From positions 620,001-684,000 of the forward strand of contig JAZAYU010000220.1 of the NCBI GenBank assembly GCA_038501625.1: DNA of 64,000 nt. Direction: 5' to 3'. The translations under genes and the position numbers were made by a program. This DNA comes from Corbicula japonica. Taxonomy: Eukaryota; Mollusca; Bivalvia; Venerida; Cyrenidae. Shown here piece by piece: positions 1 to 11,460 of the stretch. The notes beneath the pieces were generated by a model, which saw only the letters and a program-made list of their open reading frames with translations, was not told the origin of the DNA and made no database searches. Numbering within the stretch: position 1 is the stretch's first letter; every line of letters begins with the position of its first letter.

Positions 1-1147
1 GTTAGTAAATATCATGTTAACTTCCGCATTATAAAAGTTGCTCTTGATAAGTTTGCTCTTGGATGTATCGAAGGCCATCTGGTAACCTCCAAGGAATCCG
101 TTGTAACTGTAACACAAAAGACAAGTTTGGTTAGTAAATATCATGTTAACTTCCGCATTATAAAAGTTGCTCTTGATAAGTTTGCTCTTGGATGTATCGA
201 AGGCCATCTGGTAACCTCCAAGGAATCCGTTGTAACTGTAACACAAAAGACAAGTTTGGTTAGTAAATATCATGTTAACTTCCGCATTATAAAAGTTGCT
301 CTTGATAAGTTTGCTCTTGGATGTATCGAAGGCCATCTGGTAACCTCCAAGGAATCCATTGTAACTGTAACACAAAAGACAAGTTTGGTTAGTAAATATC
401 ATGTTAACTTCCGCATTATAAAAGTTGCTCTTGATAAGTTTGCTCTTGGATGTATCGAAGGCCATCTGGTAACCTCCAAGGAATCTGTTGTAACTGTAAC
501 ACAAGACAAGTTTGGTTAGTAAATATCATGTTAACTTCCGCATTATAAAAGTTGCTCTTGATAAGTTTGCTCTTGGATGTATCGAAGGCCATCTGGTAAC
601 CTCCAAGGAATCCGTTGTAACTGTAACACAAGACAAGTTTGGTTAGTAAATATCATGTTAACTTCCGCATTATAAAAGTTGCTCTTGATAAGTTTGCTCT
701 TGGATGTATCGAAGGCCATCTGGTAACCTCCAAGGAATCCGTTGTAACTGTAACACAAAAGACAAGTTTGGTTAGTAAATATCATGTTAACTCTGCATTA
801 TAAAAGTTGCTCTTGATAAGTTTGCTCTTGGATGTATCGAAGGCCATCTGGTAACCTCCAAGGAATCCGTTGTAACTGTAACACAAAAGACAAGTTTGGT
901 TAGTAAATATCATGTTAACTTCCGCATTATAAAAGTTGCTCTTGATAAGTTTGCTCTTGGATGTATCGAAGGCCATCTGGTAACCTCCAAGGAATCCGTT
1001 GTAACTGTAACACAAAAGACAAGTTTGGTTAGTAAACATCATGTTAACTTCCGCATTATAAAAGTTGCTCTTGATAAGTTTGCTCTTGTTTGTATCGAAG
1101 GCCATCTGGTAACCTCCAAGGAATCCGTTATAGCTGTAACACAACAG
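1..1147 (-). repeat. Nine-copy array of the VDAC intron-4/exon-5 junction
   Basis: Units start at 1, 130, 259, 388, 515, 642, 771, 899 and 1028, so most are 129 bp, two are 127 and one is 128. On the minus strand each unit holds about 56 nt of intron end, with branch-point-like TTTACTAAC, a pyrimidine tract and TGTGTTACAG, followed by about 73 nt of exon 5 ending after Ser-Asn-Phe. The next unit then begins in intron sequence (TTTTATAATG...). The gene-proximal copy (acceptor at 1134-1135) has a different, presumably ancestral, intron end (TATATCTGTTGTGTTACAG) that still aligns loosely with the unit. No 5' splice site is visible between copies. The unit length is 43 codons, so the frame stays open through 129-bp units and is broken by the 127- and 128-bp ones. 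The array is cut by the window edge. Confidence 0.95.
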
Positions 1148-3909
1148 ATATATTTTGTTGGAATACAACATATTCACATTCTCATTATAAAATATAACAT
1201 GTTGAACCTATCATCTTATTTTATGACATTACTTTAAAATATCACATGATGGACTATTTTGGAATTGTCTATCAGTTCTGTTAGAAGTAAAACACATATG
1301 TGACATGGCATATTGCTATTATTGTACTAAATGAGTCTCTGGAAAATTAATAATAAATATTGTGTACAACTTTAAAATCATTGTTGTGCAACATTAAAAC
1401 AAGTGTCAAATTCTTCTTATTCATCCTTCTAAAGATGAGTTTTCGTGACACACAGACCATTCGAAAAGGTGTCTATTGTTAGAAAGGCAACAAAATATGT
1501 AATTTTTAGATACCAGTTTTCCGAGTTGAAACATTGCTAGCACAAGTATGCTTAAGATAAATGAATAAAGTAAATACCCTAATACACCAGCTCCATTGAT
1601 GGTTGGTCCAGAGAAGTCAAAGTCTACATCACAGTTCAGGTTTACATAGTCGTTCTTGTAACCGGTCTTTACCTTACCACTCTTCTTTCTGAAACAACAA
1701 TTGTATCATATTTCATTTAACTGTAAACAATTTTCAAAACCGCAGTATGTATAAAGCAGTTGTAACCCTTCAGTCCAGAATTTACTACCATGATCAGCTT
1801 GTGCATCAGAACTGACCAGTAAGGGTCTAAACAATTTCCTTGAATGCCCCAATAAACAGTAATTGACCTGAATGCTTATGGAAGTTCACGAGTTAAATAC
1901 AATAGACAACAGCTAATTTCTATCACTGAATGTCTTTTTACATTTCTTTAAGCATCATCTATAGTTGTAACATGCAAATACAATGAATGTAATGTTATGC
2001 ATGAAATTAAGTAGTTTTCAGTAAAACAGTATATTCATGGGTCATGGAATTCATGGTTTTCTATTGTCTAGAACTGGTTTTAACTAATACATATTGTGTT
2101 GGGCATTTTATATCTAAGATTGACAATTCACAGTATTTCACCATTCTATGCACTATGGTAATATTAAATTTCATTGGGATCACATTTCATGCAGTTGTAT
2201 TTTATCTTATAACTGGATATTCAGTAGTTGAATTTCACTGGGGTTTGATTTCACGCACTTTCCCTAACATGAAATACACAGGAAAAAAATTGACTATTTC
2301 AACCACTTTATTGCGAAACCTGTGGCAATTGTTTTCTACAACAGTTTACTGGCAACCACAAATGTTTAACAGATGACAAACTTAAGATCAACTGTACATA
2401 CCCGGTTTGTGGAGCAAAAGAAGTGTCGAAGGCAAGTTTCAGCCCCTTGGCAAGCTGGTCTTCAATGGTGATTTCTGTGGACAGGGTGTTGTCTGTGTTC
2501 CAGGTCTCCTTGAATGTCAAACCTGTGTAACAAGCAATGTTCATCTAAGAGATCACAATGATCAATCTTCAAACCTGAACAACAACCAATCATATTAGTG
2601 ACCAATCTTCAAACATTCAAAACAACCAATCATATCAGAGTTCACAATGACCAATAATATTTGAGATCAAAATTGAAATCCAAAAAGCGATTTTTTTAGA
2701 GCTTTGGCACTATGCACAGCATGTAGAGATATTGATGATGATAAAGCACAAAATGCTTTACAGCTCAAACCGAAGTTCAATTAAAGTTCTGAGCTTTTAT
2801 ATGATCTCCATTACAAATTCAAGTCGCAGAGTTTGAAGTCAATATGGTTTTAGCATATGCTCCAAACAAAACTATAACAAACACAAGGACTGACAAAGTG
2901 GCGACCATATAAAAATGTCTGAATAATCTTGAATATATACTTTAACTTGAAGTCTGACTCCAGCATAAAAAGCTGACAACTTCTTTAAATAGTTCAGCTG
3001 AAAAAAAATGTTAACACTCACCATAATCATTGTATTTGTATTCTGTGTTGAGTTCACCACTCAGCTTTCCAGTGTCTGTGTTATGATTGCCCTTGGTTGT
3101 AAATTTCACACCACTGTCAGTCTTGGTTTTGACCTCTACTTTGTTAAAACCATAGTCTGGAAACAATACAATTATTTTGCTTTAGTTACAGTCTTCACTT
3201 TGAACAAATAACCCAATAATGTTAATGATGGAATGATTTTGCATATATATCTTTTGCTCTGACATTACTGTATAAATTATTTCCTTGAAACTGTTTTTAT
3301 TCTGCTACAAAAACATGCACACATAGAATAGTTCCTAAAATTTTGTGAAGAACAGAGAATTTCAATGCATGATATTTCATTAAATCAATAAAGTACTAGT
3401 CATTTGGATAAGAAAACAGTGCTGTCTACTGTAGTATCATTTACAAATTTTCGAGGAAAACCACAATGCGTGGGAATGAATTCGCGCAATGGTATAATCC
3501 CAATTAGATACATTGTTGAATTGTTTAATTTGGCTGGGCTAAAATTTCGCGCAAATATATTAGCCTGAAATACATGAAAATTAAATTAGTGCAAAATAAA
3601 ATGATACCACAGTATGTACAGCTGAATTTAGTTTGGAAGTTTACCCTTATCAAAAAGTTGTAATGTATAGAACTTGCATTTTGTATGCCATGTCATCTAT
3701 AATGAACTTGCATTTGGTATGCTATGTCATCTCAAAATATCCCACATCATGGAATGACTGTACAGATATCTGGTATGATCCAGCAATAGCTAGTAAATGT
3801 AGATCATTAGATGGCTATGATAAAACAAAGGCAATTAACACTCACTGAATCCTTTGCTAAACAGGTCTCTTGCTGCTTTGCCAAGATCAGCATAAGTGGG
3901 TGGGGCCAT
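1..3909 (-). CDS. VDAC: Voltage-dependent anion channel (mitochondrial porin), 5' half of gene
   Basis: VDAC is the beta-barrel pore of the mitochondrial outer membrane that passes metabolites and ions. The coding exons, read right to left, are 3846-3909 (starts [20 protein letters not shown], the classic N-terminal helix), 3022-3156, 2402-2522, 1578-1688, then exon 5 beginning at 1133. All introns have GT/AG borders and the phases (1, 1, 2, 2) join without a frame break, giving 143 codons plus two bases before exon 5. Recognisable VDAC stretches are [25 protein letters not shown] in exon 3 (given in part: [17 protein letters not shown]), KTGYK in exon 4 and [15 protein letters not shown] in exon 5. 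An AG acceptor at 3918-3919 just before the ATG implies a non-coding 5' exon further right. Exon 5 is caught in a nine-copy array and the rest of the gene (about half of a ~280-residue protein) lies left of the window. The family identification is secure; the paralogue is not determined. Confidence 0.96.
1690..2401 (-). other. VDAC: VDAC intron 3 (plus introns 4, 2 and 1 nearby)
   Basis: The introns are 1136-1577, 1689-2401, 2523-3021 and 3157-3845. They are AT-rich and carry no other gene. The only recognisable insertion is the short element at 3427-3614. Near 2540-2640 a short tandem duplication (AACAACCAATCATAT with neighbouring GACCAATC) is present. Confidence 0.7.
3427..3614. mobile_element. 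TA-flanked MITE in VDAC intron 1
   Basis: The ends are inverted: TACTGTAGTATCATTT on the left, and the complement of AAATGATACCACAGTA on the right, each bounded by TA. This is the signature of a Tc1/mariner-type non-autonomous element. A sequence with the same left end lies at 26707 in SAMD8 intron 3. No coding capacity. Confidence 0.6.
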
Positions 3910-3917
3910 CTTTTAAA

Positions 3918-5018
3918 CTGAAATTAACAAAAAAGAAAGGCTTGTCAGTTATTTATCCTATTTGAGAACATCTACACATTTATCAGAGCTTAAACAACTC
4001 AAAGCCATATGTCCAAAGGTCCAAAGGTAGTTGACCCACATTTATTGGTCAAATGTCACACCAAAAAATACTGTAGGCCAACAAATAAATTGTAGTGTTC
4101 TCATAAATTATGGTGTTCACATTTATCAATGTTTTGGTGTTCAAAACTCAAGTTTAGTAAAAACTGCACGTTTTCCCCAGATCTGAAAGGCCCAGAGTGG
4201 CAGACTGGCCTAGTCCCATTCCCAAATGGTAGAAAGTACAAATTGGAAGAACAAAGTACCATCGTTCTTTTATCTAACCAGATTTCTAATAATGGAACAA
4301 ATTATACCAGGTGTCTCAAACAAATTTACACTTAACCGGAGTTGTTGTTTTTTTTTTAATTCACACTTAAAAGTTTATTCTGGTTTGCAGTCAAAATAGC
4401 AGGGAAATTTATACTCACTATATTTATTACCGCTATATACCTATTACCGCAAGTGCCTTGGTAAGAACAAATTCACATGCATACATGATGATGTCACTTC
4501 TTTTTCTGTTAGGATTTGTTTACATTATCTCCCAACATCTCTCAAACAAATTGAACAGCAAAATGTATCAAGTTTCTAAATATCTACTTTTTAACAGAAA
4601 AAATTAACTTCATACAGAACTGGATAACCACTGTTAATCAAAAAGCAAAACTTCAAAAGGTTTTTATATATTTAATTCCATGAAGTTAACATTTTTCAGT
4701 TTAATATATATACTAATGATTTGTTCCAGCAGAATTTAAGTCAAGTAAGCTACATTTTATCACCAGATTTCTGTTCCTGTACCCTTATTGGCTGAATCGT
4801 GGTAATATGTATACTACGAAAAACCAATGGCTGACACAGTAGTTCATTGCAAAATCGATTTTTGTTATAAAGGATTCCGAATTTTCAAAAAATTCATCTG
4901 TTTTCTAAAGACAATGGATAGTTTTAGTTATATTCATAACAGCTGATTGTTGTTGTTGTAAATTTGTTTTAATATACCCTGGCAAACTTAAGACATGTGG
5001 TAATAGGTATGACCAGGA
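3918..5018. other. VDAC upstream/5'UTR-intron region, no gene seen
   Basis: This is AT-rich sequence immediately 5' of the VDAC coding start, probably intron if the acceptor at 3918-3919 is used. Open frames here are short and show no conserved protein signature. Confidence 0.5.
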
Positions 5019-6060
5019 TAACCCTTTACTTCATGGAAATGTATTTTATCACATGGGTGACCAGTGTGGATCTAGATCAGTCTACACATCATATTGTGTT
5101 GGCTGATCTAGATCTACTCTGTTTGCTTCTTGTTCAGAATTATTCTAATGAATCTAATAGCATAATGTTGATCAACATCAGATGGCATGGTTATAGTGTC
5201 TGATCTTGACATCCTTAGTCACCCATGAGGTATGAGCGATTGTGGGTAAAACCCTGACCAGACCCAGACCAGACCCCCGGAAACTAACGATTAGGTACGG
5301 AAATCTTCGCCCGTTTCCGACAATCGTCAAAAAAAATAACAGTTAATTCTATAATAAATTATAACGCGATAATTCAAAGATGTTCATAGTATTATAAAAC
5401 AATTAAAATATATAATAGCATCAACAACGTTTTAATATTAAAGAAAAAAAGAACAGACAAACTATCATAACCTAATGCGTGATAAATAACTAGTTCTCAA
5501 CATTAAATCCAATTCAGAGCTTTTTTTGATTTTTGAGGAAATTATTAAAATTTGTTCAGGATTCAGCATTCAATAAGATGTAGGAGTATAAGATTTTTTT
5601 TAATCATATTTCAAGTGATATTTGCCTTAAACGGTGTTAACGCAAAGTTAGATTAAAAAAAGGCATGAATTAGCGTCATTCACTTCTTGGATTGTATTCC
5701 TTTTAAAATCGATTAGGTACGCAATTTAATTATATGAAATTCTTTAAAAGTAATTCTGTGAAATTCTTTAAAATTATAGAAAATAAGATTATTGTTGTTT
5801 GTATCGAGTATTTACTGAGTTAATTCGGAAATTATTATTTCACGTTTCTGAAAGTTAACAGAATTAAGATTAGGAAATGATTAATACCTCTTAAAACACG
5901 ATCGCTAATAGCAGCAGGCATGTCGTTATTGTTGTGTACTGTATTGTCGGAAACGAGCGAAGATTTCCGTACCTAATCGTTAATTTCCGGGGTCTGGTCT
6001 GGGTCTGGTCAGGGTTTTACCCATATCTGTATGAGCCATATCCCATGGAGTAAAGGGTAG
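5019..6060. mobile_element. GATC double-hairpin MITE (degenerate copy, interrupted)
   Basis: Family description, used for the other copies. The consensus is about 240 bp: TTAACCCTTTCCTCCATA, a spacer, a hairpin (GTGTAGATCCAGATCAGC, CGGCACATCCGTGCCG, then CTGATCAGGATCTGCAC), a centre (GGTCAGAAATAACCTAA), a second hairpin that is the complement of the first, and TATGGAGGAAAGGGTTAA. TTAA target sites with CCC/GGG termini are the hallmark of piggyBac-type insertion. No protein is encoded. This copy is diverged and is split by the element at 5238-6028; its right end (CCATGGAGTAAAGGGTA) resumes at 6037. Confidence 0.75.
5238..6028. mobile_element. 791-bp element with ~85-bp inverted ends and 8-bp target duplication
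   Basis: The left end at 5238-5322 and the complement of the right end match over about 85 bp with few differences (GGGTAAAACCCTGACCAGAC in both). The 8-mer GTATGAGC flanks it at 5230-5237 and 6029-6036, and removing one copy plus the element restores a normal GATC-MITE end. An 8-bp duplication fits the hAT type, although the termini are not a textbook hAT end. The interior is AT-rich with no transposase. Confidence 0.8.
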
Positions 6061-6390
6061 TGTCTTATGTAGGTTGTTAGATCCGAGAGCAGATTCGGCT
6101 TATAATAAACCATTATTGCCTTGAGTAACACAATGAAAGAGATGTGAGCACTACTCCCCGTGTTGGTCTTAATGAAATGTGAAAATTTCTCAATAGTAAT
6201 GATCCGTACAAAAACCATTCGAAATAAAAAGTGACCTGTCCTAACCATTCCTTAACTGATGCAACATGTTTTCGAACAATTTCGTGGCGTGTCACCGGCT
6301 ACTTGTAATCTAATTTAAGATAGAAACGCACCAACTAGATATCACAATTGTCTTAAATAGAAAACATTGGTAATTAAAGGAATAACGCAC

Positions 6391-6480
6391 CTTTTGCTTT
6401 TCTTTCGCTTCTTCTACTCAAGGTCACAAAAGTCTTGTGCGGGTTTACCCTTGCTGAATGACGGAATTGTGGACTGTAAT
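6391..6480 (-). other. Possible VDAC non-coding first exon
   Basis: On the minus strand a relatively GC-rich stretch with purine-rich GAAGCGAAAG ends at AAAG|GTGCGT, a plausible 5' splice site. It lies in the right orientation to join the acceptor at 3918-3919. This is inference only: no conserved sequence can confirm a 5'UTR. Confidence 0.22.
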
Positions 6481-6626
6481 CAGAAATTCATAAATAAACG
6501 AGTGTGTGTTGTAGCTACAAATATTAACCAGTCTAACCTGTAACAGATTTCTGACACGGTACGGTTAAATATTAGACTGTATCTCTGCGCATGTGAAATG
6601 TCAGTCGTTAACCAAAGTAGACCCGG

Positions 6627-6780
6627 TGCCCAAGATCATAAAACTAAAACTGTATGCCAGTCTGTGATCTCAAGCATTTGATTGGCTCAAATGGACTACA
6701 GTAGTCTCAATTTCAGCCGATCAGCCGATGCTTGAGAATTGAGCCTGGTCTCCAAACTCAGTTTTATGATATTGGGCCCG
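6627..6780. mobile_element. CWG palindrome MITE, diverged copy
   Basis: Family description. This is a near-perfect palindrome of about 145 bp with ends (GG)GCCCAAGATCATAAAACT, inner arms CAGTCTCAAATCTCAAGCAT and CTGATTGGCTGAAATGGCG, and centre CCAGTCGCCATT. Several copies are flanked by an exact 3-bp CAG or CTG, as expected for PIF/Harbinger-type CWG targets. It is non-coding and would fold into one long hairpin. In this copy the arms have diverged and the centre is altered. Confidence 0.8.
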
Positions 6781-6783
6781 GGG

Positions 6784-8159
6784 CTAACTAGCGTCAACGA
6801 ATCAGTTCTAAGTCAATAGTGATTTTGCAGCTGTATTTTGTAAAAAAAAAAAGTGAGTATCGTCATGATAAAATATTTTTTATTTTGTTTGCAATGCTTA
6901 AAAAGCTTTTTATTTCTGTTATTCAACGATTATGTTGATTGTATTTTAACAAATTTCCATATGATAGGTGATTATGATTTTATGAAGCTTTCAATGGAAA
7001 GCTTGTAAAAGAACGTAGAAGTTCTGCATGTTTTTATAAGTTTGTGCGCTTTTCTGGTATGTTATCTGCAATTTATCATTTTGTTAAGCCTCTGGTTTTT
7101 CCTCTCTAGATTTTGGATGTGTAAGGAGGCTGTATTTTCTGAGGGCGGCTATTCCTGCATATTTCACTTTTTTTACTTCGAGCAAAAAATCGAGGTTAGA
7201 ATCATATTTATATAATTTTGCTATGGTCCTACACTTGCTACCCAGAGATAAATACGGGGTAACTTTGACAGACAAGTAATTTTACTATGGCCCCTACACT
7301 TGTTACCACTTGATACGAAGTTAGTCACCATAATGGGAAGACATGAGTATTTTAAAGCCTCTGACCCAATGGGATGTTATCGCGAAGTCCCAGTAGGGCT
7401 AATTTTTTCTCACACAATGACAACACCTTAATCTTTTCGTATAATATAGCTCTTGGCGGCGTGGCAGTAATATACATTTCCGTTATATGAACATGCTCGA
7501 TCAAACTAGGCTTGCAATATTTTGATTATCTGTCATGTTTGATAGTTTTCAAAGTGCCATTTATTATCTATTGGAATATGTTAAGGGCACAAAATTGGAG
7601 CTTTCTAACACGTTTGATGGTTTTTAAAGTTACATTTATTATCTATCGGACTATGTTAAGAGCATAAAATTGGAAATTATAAGAAGTTTATCACGTTCCC
7701 TCTCAAAGAATAATAAGCTGTTTGAAAAATTATTTAATTATGGAAATATCTCTTCAAAGTTAATTATTAGTTTATTTGCAACATCATTTTTAGTGACGAA
7801 TTCCCAGAAAAGCTTTTAAAGGTAAGTGACTTATAGGTTAAAACTAATAACAATTGATAACTAAGTTCTGGTAATGACCGACTAGCTTTTCAGACCTCTA
7901 AAACTTGTTTTAAATATCCGCCATATTCTGACTTGATTTTTACTGTCCAATATTTTCCTCTTCAACAAAAAACATCTCATGGAAATACATTATGTCATTG
8001 GCATTTTTGAAATAAAACACAAACATATGATGCTTTGTAAACAGTATTATATTCAACCACGCACTTTGATAAAAACTGTGTGTTTCATGAACTGAACGAG
8101 CTTCTACGACCTTTTTTTCAAGATTCAATTTTTACAATCAAAATAGTATTTCATATTTT
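6784..8159. other. AT-rich region with a small tandem duplication
   Basis: A 75-bp unit is duplicated at 7534-7608 and 7609-7685, both containing TTTATTATCTAT. A sequence at 8040-8130 (CGCACTTTGATAAA...) recurs in split form at 8535-9010. No gene is seen. Confidence 0.5.
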
Positions 8160-8435
8160 CACTGACACAATAGTATCTCGAAAAACATAAATTACAACAC
8201 ATCAACACATTGTCACTAAGGAACGTTTGACGACTAAAGACCGCGAACGCCCCGGCATAATGCTCGAAACTTAACGTTGTTTATAAATAAATCTATATGT
8301 GAATTGTAAATGCAAAAGTAATACCTCTTGTTGTAATTTTTTTTAATATAAGAAAACAAAACAAGGATATCCTCTCCTAACTTGACTCCGTTGCTAACGT
8401 TGAATGTTGACGTTACAGTTGAACGTTGACGCTGA
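8160..8435 (+). repeat. Dispersed repeat, copy 1
   Basis: It aligns with 10505-10773 in the same orientation. Shared landmarks are GACGACTAAAGACCGCGAA / ACGACTGAAGATCGCGAA, TATAAATAAAT, AATACCTCTTGTT and CGTTGCTAACGTTGAAT. Type unknown; no ends or coding capacity visible. Confidence 0.7.
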
Positions 8436-8593
8436 ATGTTGACGTCATAGTTAAACGATTCCGTTGCTCATGTACCACATTAAATATGTATTTCGTAAAA
8501 GAACGTAAACAAGAAAAATACTCGTAACATATTATGATCAGTATTGTAATCAGTCATGCACTTTGATAAAGATTGTGTAACATACATGACTTT

Positions 8594-8957
8594 AGGGGTC
8601 GCAAACATTGCAAATGGCGAAAACTGGCTAAAATTTCAAAAATGAATTTTGGAAAAAATACATATTGCCACCTAGATTTTAGTAGGGAAATGTATTTAAC
8701 TGAGGATGTACTAATGTTTGCAAGCTTTGGTATATTGCCAATGAAATTTCAGAGTTCTCATGCAAACGGTTTTTCTTTTGTTTTAGTATGTGCTTGGTAA
8801 TTAGAACATGAATTAGACTAAGATGAGCTTGCAAATATTAGTACATACTTAGATTAATACATTTCTTAACTAAAATCTATGTAGCAATGAGTATTTCCTT
8901 CAAAATTGATTTTTAAAATTTTAGCAAGTTTTCTCCATTAGCAATGTTAGTGATACC
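8594..8957. mobile_element. Foldback element with ~130-bp inverted arms
   Basis: The arm at 8594-8735 and the complement of 8830-8957 align over their length (AACATTGCAAATGGCGAAAA / AACATTGCTAATGGAGAAAA; ATGTACTAATGTTTGCAAGC / ATGTACTAATATTTGCAAGC). The flanks on each side match consecutive parts of 8040-8130, so it appears to have inserted into a second copy of that sequence. Confidence 0.65.
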
Positions 8958-9469
8958 TTAACTGATCGAGCTTTGCGTTCTTTTTTCAAGATTTCCTGGA
9001 AATCATTGTAAACTCTTGTGCTTAACCTTGGACTAGGCGGAGCGGGCCGTTGTACTCATTTCCATCAAACCGAGCCCACAATACTTTCACAATAATAATG
9101 TTTGTTGCCTTCAAAAGTTCCCGTTTAAACATATGGCAGTATCAATGCTTGAGCCGCTATGTTGGCGGCTGTAAAATGTCTCTTTTAATTTAAATAAGTG
9201 TTGTTATCAATTAAGTTATTTGAAGATCGTTGAGCACGCAACTTTTCTATTAAAAGTACTCCTTAATCTTTTTGTTTCATTATTTCGGCCAGTTAAGTTT
9301 CTTGACTCGGGCTATCTCTGTGATAGGCAGGGTTTAGATTCGCAGAACCAAGTGTCAAAATTTAATTCTGTTTAGGTCCGCCTATTTTATCTCGTTTATG
9401 ACAAACCCATGCTTTTATTTTTGGTGCCCTAGACCGCTGAACATGGAATGTTATGAATAAAACTAGAAT

Positions 9470-9660
9470 GTGTCATCGGACACAGATTCCCCCACTGCTG
9501 CAACAACATTTGTAATAACAAAGGGCCATAAATCTAGTAAAAATAGCCATTGGAAAAAATCATTTCTTTACGATAATCTACACATCCTGTTTGATTATCT
9601 CTACAAGTTTGAAAGAAATCCGCATGATAGTTCGAGGAGTTGATGCCACGAGATTTGAAG
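9470..9660 (-). repeat. Interspersed bivalve-type repeat, reversed copy
   Basis: The complement contains TGGCATCAACTCCTCGAACT, CTTTCAAACTTGTAGAGAT and ATGGCCCTTTGTTATTACA. The same phrases occur on the plus strand at 12895-13990 and 52590-52750. Confidence 0.6.
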
Positions 9661-9709
9661 GACATACGTACGTACGGACGGGTGCAAACCTATATTTCTC
9701 CCACTTCGT

Positions 9710-9724
9710 GGGGGGGGGGGGGGG
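9710..9724 (+). repeat. Poly-G tract (15 G)
   Basis: An uninterrupted G run. Its length is prone to sequencing error. Confidence 0.9.
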
Positions 9725-10299
9725 CATAAAAATACTTCAGTGAAGGTTTCATGTACATCAAAGTTTGAACTGGATCAAAAGTGTTGTGATTAACCTGGGC
9801 TAGGCGCGGTGGCAGCCATATGCGAAAATTTTCCATTAATGCCCGTATACTAGCTAAATGAAACCAAGCCTTTAATAGTTTCACATTTACTGTGTTTGGT
9901 GGCTATTTAAACATTCCTTTTCATAATCCTTAAATCCCTGCTCAGTAACAAAAGGGCAAGTAACGCGATCAACTGAAAAATGGGTATCATTGAGAGTGGA
10001 GTATAATATCATGCCAAAAGTATTTCTTTTTTTAAATGCGTCCAAGGCCCTTAGCTATACTGAGGCACACCAATTCGCTAGCCTCGGTAAATATTTGAGA
10101 AGTGACAATAAAAGCGCGATTTGAAAATAAAACTTTCTGGGGAAGCATTCCCCACCATACGCACCATTTATCGGAATACGCCCTCACACCCACCACGAAA
10201 ATATTTTTCTCGATGATTTCGCCGCTCTGGAACGGCCCTTCTCTGTCAATGGACATAAAAAAAACACTTTCCATTTTCAGATTTCAAAGAAACTCACTG

Positions 10300-10470
10300 G
10301 TTATAATTGGTAGGCTGTATGACCTCAACAGGAGTTCGAAACCAGTACTCGTGGATTGTGGAAAATTGCAGAAGACTCTAACCATGGTAGGATTCGAACC
10401 TGCGACTGATTCCTGACCTAACCCCTCGATCACTAACCTCACTTGCGAAAACCCAGTGAGTCAGTTACTT
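10300..10470 (-). mobile_element. tRNA-derived SINE-like fragment
   Basis: The minus strand contains a perfect RNA polymerase III B box (GGTTCGAATCC at about 10388-10398), preceded by a weak A-box-like stretch (GGTTAGTGATCGAGGGG) at tRNA spacing. The arms do not pair well enough for a functional tRNA, so a SINE head or decayed tRNA is the best reading. Confidence 0.45.
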
Positions 10471-10504
10471 GAAATTGAATTTTTACAAGCGATTTTATAT
10501 TTCG

Positions 10505-10773
10505 CATGTTTAAAGACACTGCACTATCTTAAAAACATCACACCAAACATTTGTAACTATGGAACTTTTTACGACTGAAGATCGCGAAAGCCACGCTCGA
10601 AACGGGTAAACTAAACGTTGGCTATAAATAAATACTGGTTTTATAAATTATGTAAATGAAAAAGAAATACCTCTTGTTTTCTATTTCATAATCAAAAGAA
10701 AAAATGATGTTCTTTCCAAACTTGAGTTCGTTGCTAACGTTGAATTCTCCTACGTCATAGTTGAACGTCAACG
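10505..10773 (+). repeat. Dispersed repeat, copy 2
   Basis: Partner of 8160-8435, with several small indels between the two. Nothing gene-like lies between this copy and 11330. Confidence 0.65.
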
Positions 10774-11330
10774 TTATTCTATGGCAAGCGGTTTACACAA
10801 TTTATCCGACATCCATGGTTCGATTATCGACCAACAATTATAGATATCGACTCGGTAACAATAGTTATTGATGATTACTAGAGTTGCCGTCCAGTATCTT
10901 TAGTTATTGGTGAAGACCCTACGGAGGATTTATTGAAACCGGCTAAAATCGCTGAAACATCTTCTCTGTAACAGCTAAGTAATTACATTATTGCAGAATT
11001 GAATATAATTATTAAAAATTACTTACGATTCTACATTTAAATAATGAAACGTGAGTTTTCGTTAACAGAGACTATGGATTTAAGGAATTTAATGATTTTT
11101 TCATAAGAAGAAGTGTGCAGTCTGTTTTATCGGAATTTTTTTTTGCTGGAAATGATGTTACGCATCTATCACGGAGCAATGCATCTTCCCAAACTGCTAA
11201 ACGACATAACAAATGTTCAAACAAAATAATGTGCGGAAAATTGATTTGTGCCTTTGAAAATCACTTGAACATGTTATGGATAAAATAGAGATTCAAAGAG
11301 CTTGTGGGATCGGCTTGCCCAGCAGACCTG

Positions 11331-11460
11331 TGCCCAAGATCATAAAACTAAAACTGGATGCCAGTCTCAAATCTTAAGAATCTGATTGACTGGTCGCCAT
11401 TTCGGGCAATCAGATGCTTGAGGTTTGAGACTGGTATCCGATCTCAGTTTTACGAATCTA
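11331..11460. mobile_element. CWG palindrome MITE, diverged copy
   Basis: It starts TGCCCAAGATCATAAAACTA. The arms around GACTGGTCGCCATTTCGGGC are shortened and the right end is lost after CTCAGTTTTACGA. Confidence 0.75.

Noticed and set aside
127..1237. Array of near-identical 129-bp units as a CRISPR-like or satellite array, or as a repeat-protein gene
   Set aside because: The units have no spacers, are much longer than CRISPR repeats and contain VDAC exon sequence with splice signals. The plus-strand repeat peptides are the antisense of the exon.
10371..10470. A tRNA gene on the minus strand
   Set aside because: The B box is perfect, but the acceptor, D and anticodon stems do not pair, so a SINE head or decayed tRNA is preferred.
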